Source: Lucinisca nassula (taxonomy: Eukaryota; Mollusca; Bivalvia; Lucinida; Lucinidae). Taken from it: a DNA stretch of 64,000 nucleotides. Shown here piece by piece: positions 62,613-64,000 of the stretch. A program made the position numbers and the translations under genes. Within the stretch, counting starts at the first letter, position 1. Each line of letters begins with the position of its first letter. The DNA is taken from positions 12,290,725 through 12,354,724 of the forward strand of contig OY757014.1 of NCBI GenBank assembly GCA_963580285.1, written 5' to 3'. Below the pieces are notes generated by a model. That model had not been told where the DNA came from. It ran no database searches and was given only the letters and a program-made list of their open reading frames with translations.

Positions 62613-64000
62613 GTGCTTCAGCTGAAGTGCACGACCCGCCGGATCTTTTAGCTTTATGAGTGTTACCATATATGGGTATGGCGGCCATTTTGGTCATGTG
62701 ACCTGGACCTAAAATGGTTCCCCCCAATAAATGCGCCTTATCGTAAGGAGCAAAAATAGATCTTATAATTTAGTACTATATTCTGAATCGTTTGTAGGAT
62801 AAACTGCATTCTCACTTTTCCAATATGAAAGCCTATGTGTCAAAGTTGACCTAGGCACAAAGAAGGTCAAGGTCAACCCAGGGACACCATTTTAGCAATT
62901 TATGATGGGCCTACGTCCCAGATGCTATTTATCAAGTTTCGTGGAAATCTGCCCAGTGGTTCTGGAGAAGACTATTTTTGAAGGGTTTTTACCATATATG
63001 GCTTGGCGGCCATTTTGGTCATGTGACCTGGACCCAATGAGCAAATTTTGGTTTCCCCCATCCCATAGAGGCTCCATATTAAATTTGACTTAAATTGGCC
63101 CAACGGTTTCCGAGGAGAAGCCATTCGAAAATTTTCACATTTTTCGCCTCGGCGAGGCTATACTAAATGGAATGTAATATTTCGCTAGGTAATTGGTTAG
63201 ATCTCATAGATATCTATCAGTATGCCAGAAATTGTTTAAATATTCCAACAAAAAGCATATGTGTCAAAGTTTGACCTAGGCACAAAGAAGGTCAAGGTCA
63301 ACCCAGGGTCACCATTTTAGCAATTTATGATGGGCCTACGTCCCAGATGCTATTTATCAAGTTTCGTGGAAATCTGCCCAGTCGTTCTGGAGAAGACTAT
63401 TTTTGAAGGGTTTTTACCATATATGGCTTGGCGGCCATTTTGGGCATGTGACCAGGACCCCATGAGCAAATTTTGGTTTCCCCCATCCCATAGAGGCTCG
63501 ATATGAAATTTGACTTCAATCGGCCCAACGGTTTCCGAGGAGAAGCAGTTCGAAAATTTTCACATTTCTCGCCTCGGCGAGGCTATACTAAATGGAATGT
63601 AATATTTCGCAAGTACATTGGTTAGATCTCATTGATATCTATCAGTATGCCAGCAATTGTTTTAATATTCCAAGTGGTTAAGTCACTATCACCAATTTTC
63701 ACAAACGGGTTACGGACGGACAGACAGACAGACCATATATGGCTTGGCGGCCATTCTGGTCATGTGACCTGGACCCAATGAGCAAATTTTGGTTTCCCCC
63801 ATCCCATAGAGGCTCCATATGAAACTTGACTTCAATCGGGCCAATGGTTTCCGAGGAGAAGCAGTTCGAAAATTTTCAGATTTTTCGCCTCGGCGAGGCT
63901 ATACTAAATGGAATGTAATATTTCGCAAGTTCATTGGTTAGATCTCATTGATATCTATCAGTATGCCAAAAATTGTTTAAATATTCCAAGCGGTTAAGTC
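62613..64000 (+). repeat. R11 array of 425-bp units, runs off the window
   Basis: CGCCTCGGCGAGGCTATACT recurs at 63145, 63570 and 63886. Units contain GACCTAGGCACAAAGAAGGT, GGGCCTACGTCCCAGATGCT and GGTTTCCCCCATCCCATAGA. The third interval is shortened around ACGGACGGACAGACAGACAG (63711). CGCCTCGGCGAGGC is a perfect 14-base palindrome. Confidence 0.8.

Overview
This is a eukaryotic window, most likely a bivalve mollusc. The clues are low gene density, many tRNA-derived SINEs, CR1/Jockey-type LINE relics, many small foldback elements, and long tandem-array elements that end in GGAC microsatellites and a hairpin, resembling the pearl-type elements described from bivalves. No database search was possible. 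Species and family assignments rest on reading and memory.

Gene content is small. Three well-bounded exons on the minus strand (59011-58850, 21127-20999, 14197-14121) join with compatible phases. They read as the C-terminal half of an EFR3/rolling-blackout homologue, the plasma-membrane anchor of PI4-kinase III alpha. If that is right, most of the window is one intron of about 37.7 kb (58849-21128), followed by one of about 6.8 kb, and all other content sits in these introns or in the flanking ones. Two weaker gene candidates are a plus-strand ORF at 33245-33499 with CRE/NRF1-like motifs, and a minus-strand possible first exon at 9647-9377. Both splice sites that bound the giant intron have unusual neighbours: a tandem-array element starts about 12 bp from the acceptor side at 59012, and a near-perfect 146-bp palindrome starts 6 bp beyond the donor at 20998.

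The rest is layered mobile DNA. (1) Tandem-array elements, here R1-R12, have a short head, tandem units of 130-430 bp, usually (GGAC)n-like DNA and a terminal hairpin whose arm is complementary to a motif in the head. (2) R8 (17046-19335) is an array of GTTACGTAAC palindromes between long inverted ends. (3) SINE-like families S1-S5; S1, S2 and S3 copies have target-site duplications (TSDs), and S2 and S3 share a similar 3' tail. (4) Foldback/MITE families M1-M7 and others; several have TTAA ends, and at least five share one internal hairpin cassette (GCAAACAGTGTAGAYCC-GATCAGA). (5) Two long inverted-repeat pairs: P1 (23786-24633 with 32569-33197) and P2 (49618-50250 with 56040-56520). (6) Two broken LINEs (37814-39320 minus, 50530-51842 plus).

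Layout: 1-9 kb has MITEs, the nested R1/R3/R2 stack, a 39-bp minisatellite and R4. 9-14 kb has the candidate first exon, a 35-bp array and MITEs. 14-21 kb has EFR3 exons, R5, R8, R7 and the palindrome. 21-33 kb has an exon relic, MITEs and P1 enclosing the R7/R5/R6 arrays. 33-42 kb has the ORF, a TIR element invaded by SINEs, R9, R10 carrying the LINE, and R12/R7. 42-49 kb has MITEs and SINEs. 49-57 kb has P2 with the second LINE. 57-64 kb has MITEs, an EFR3 exon, R4, R7/S1 and the R11 array running off the end.
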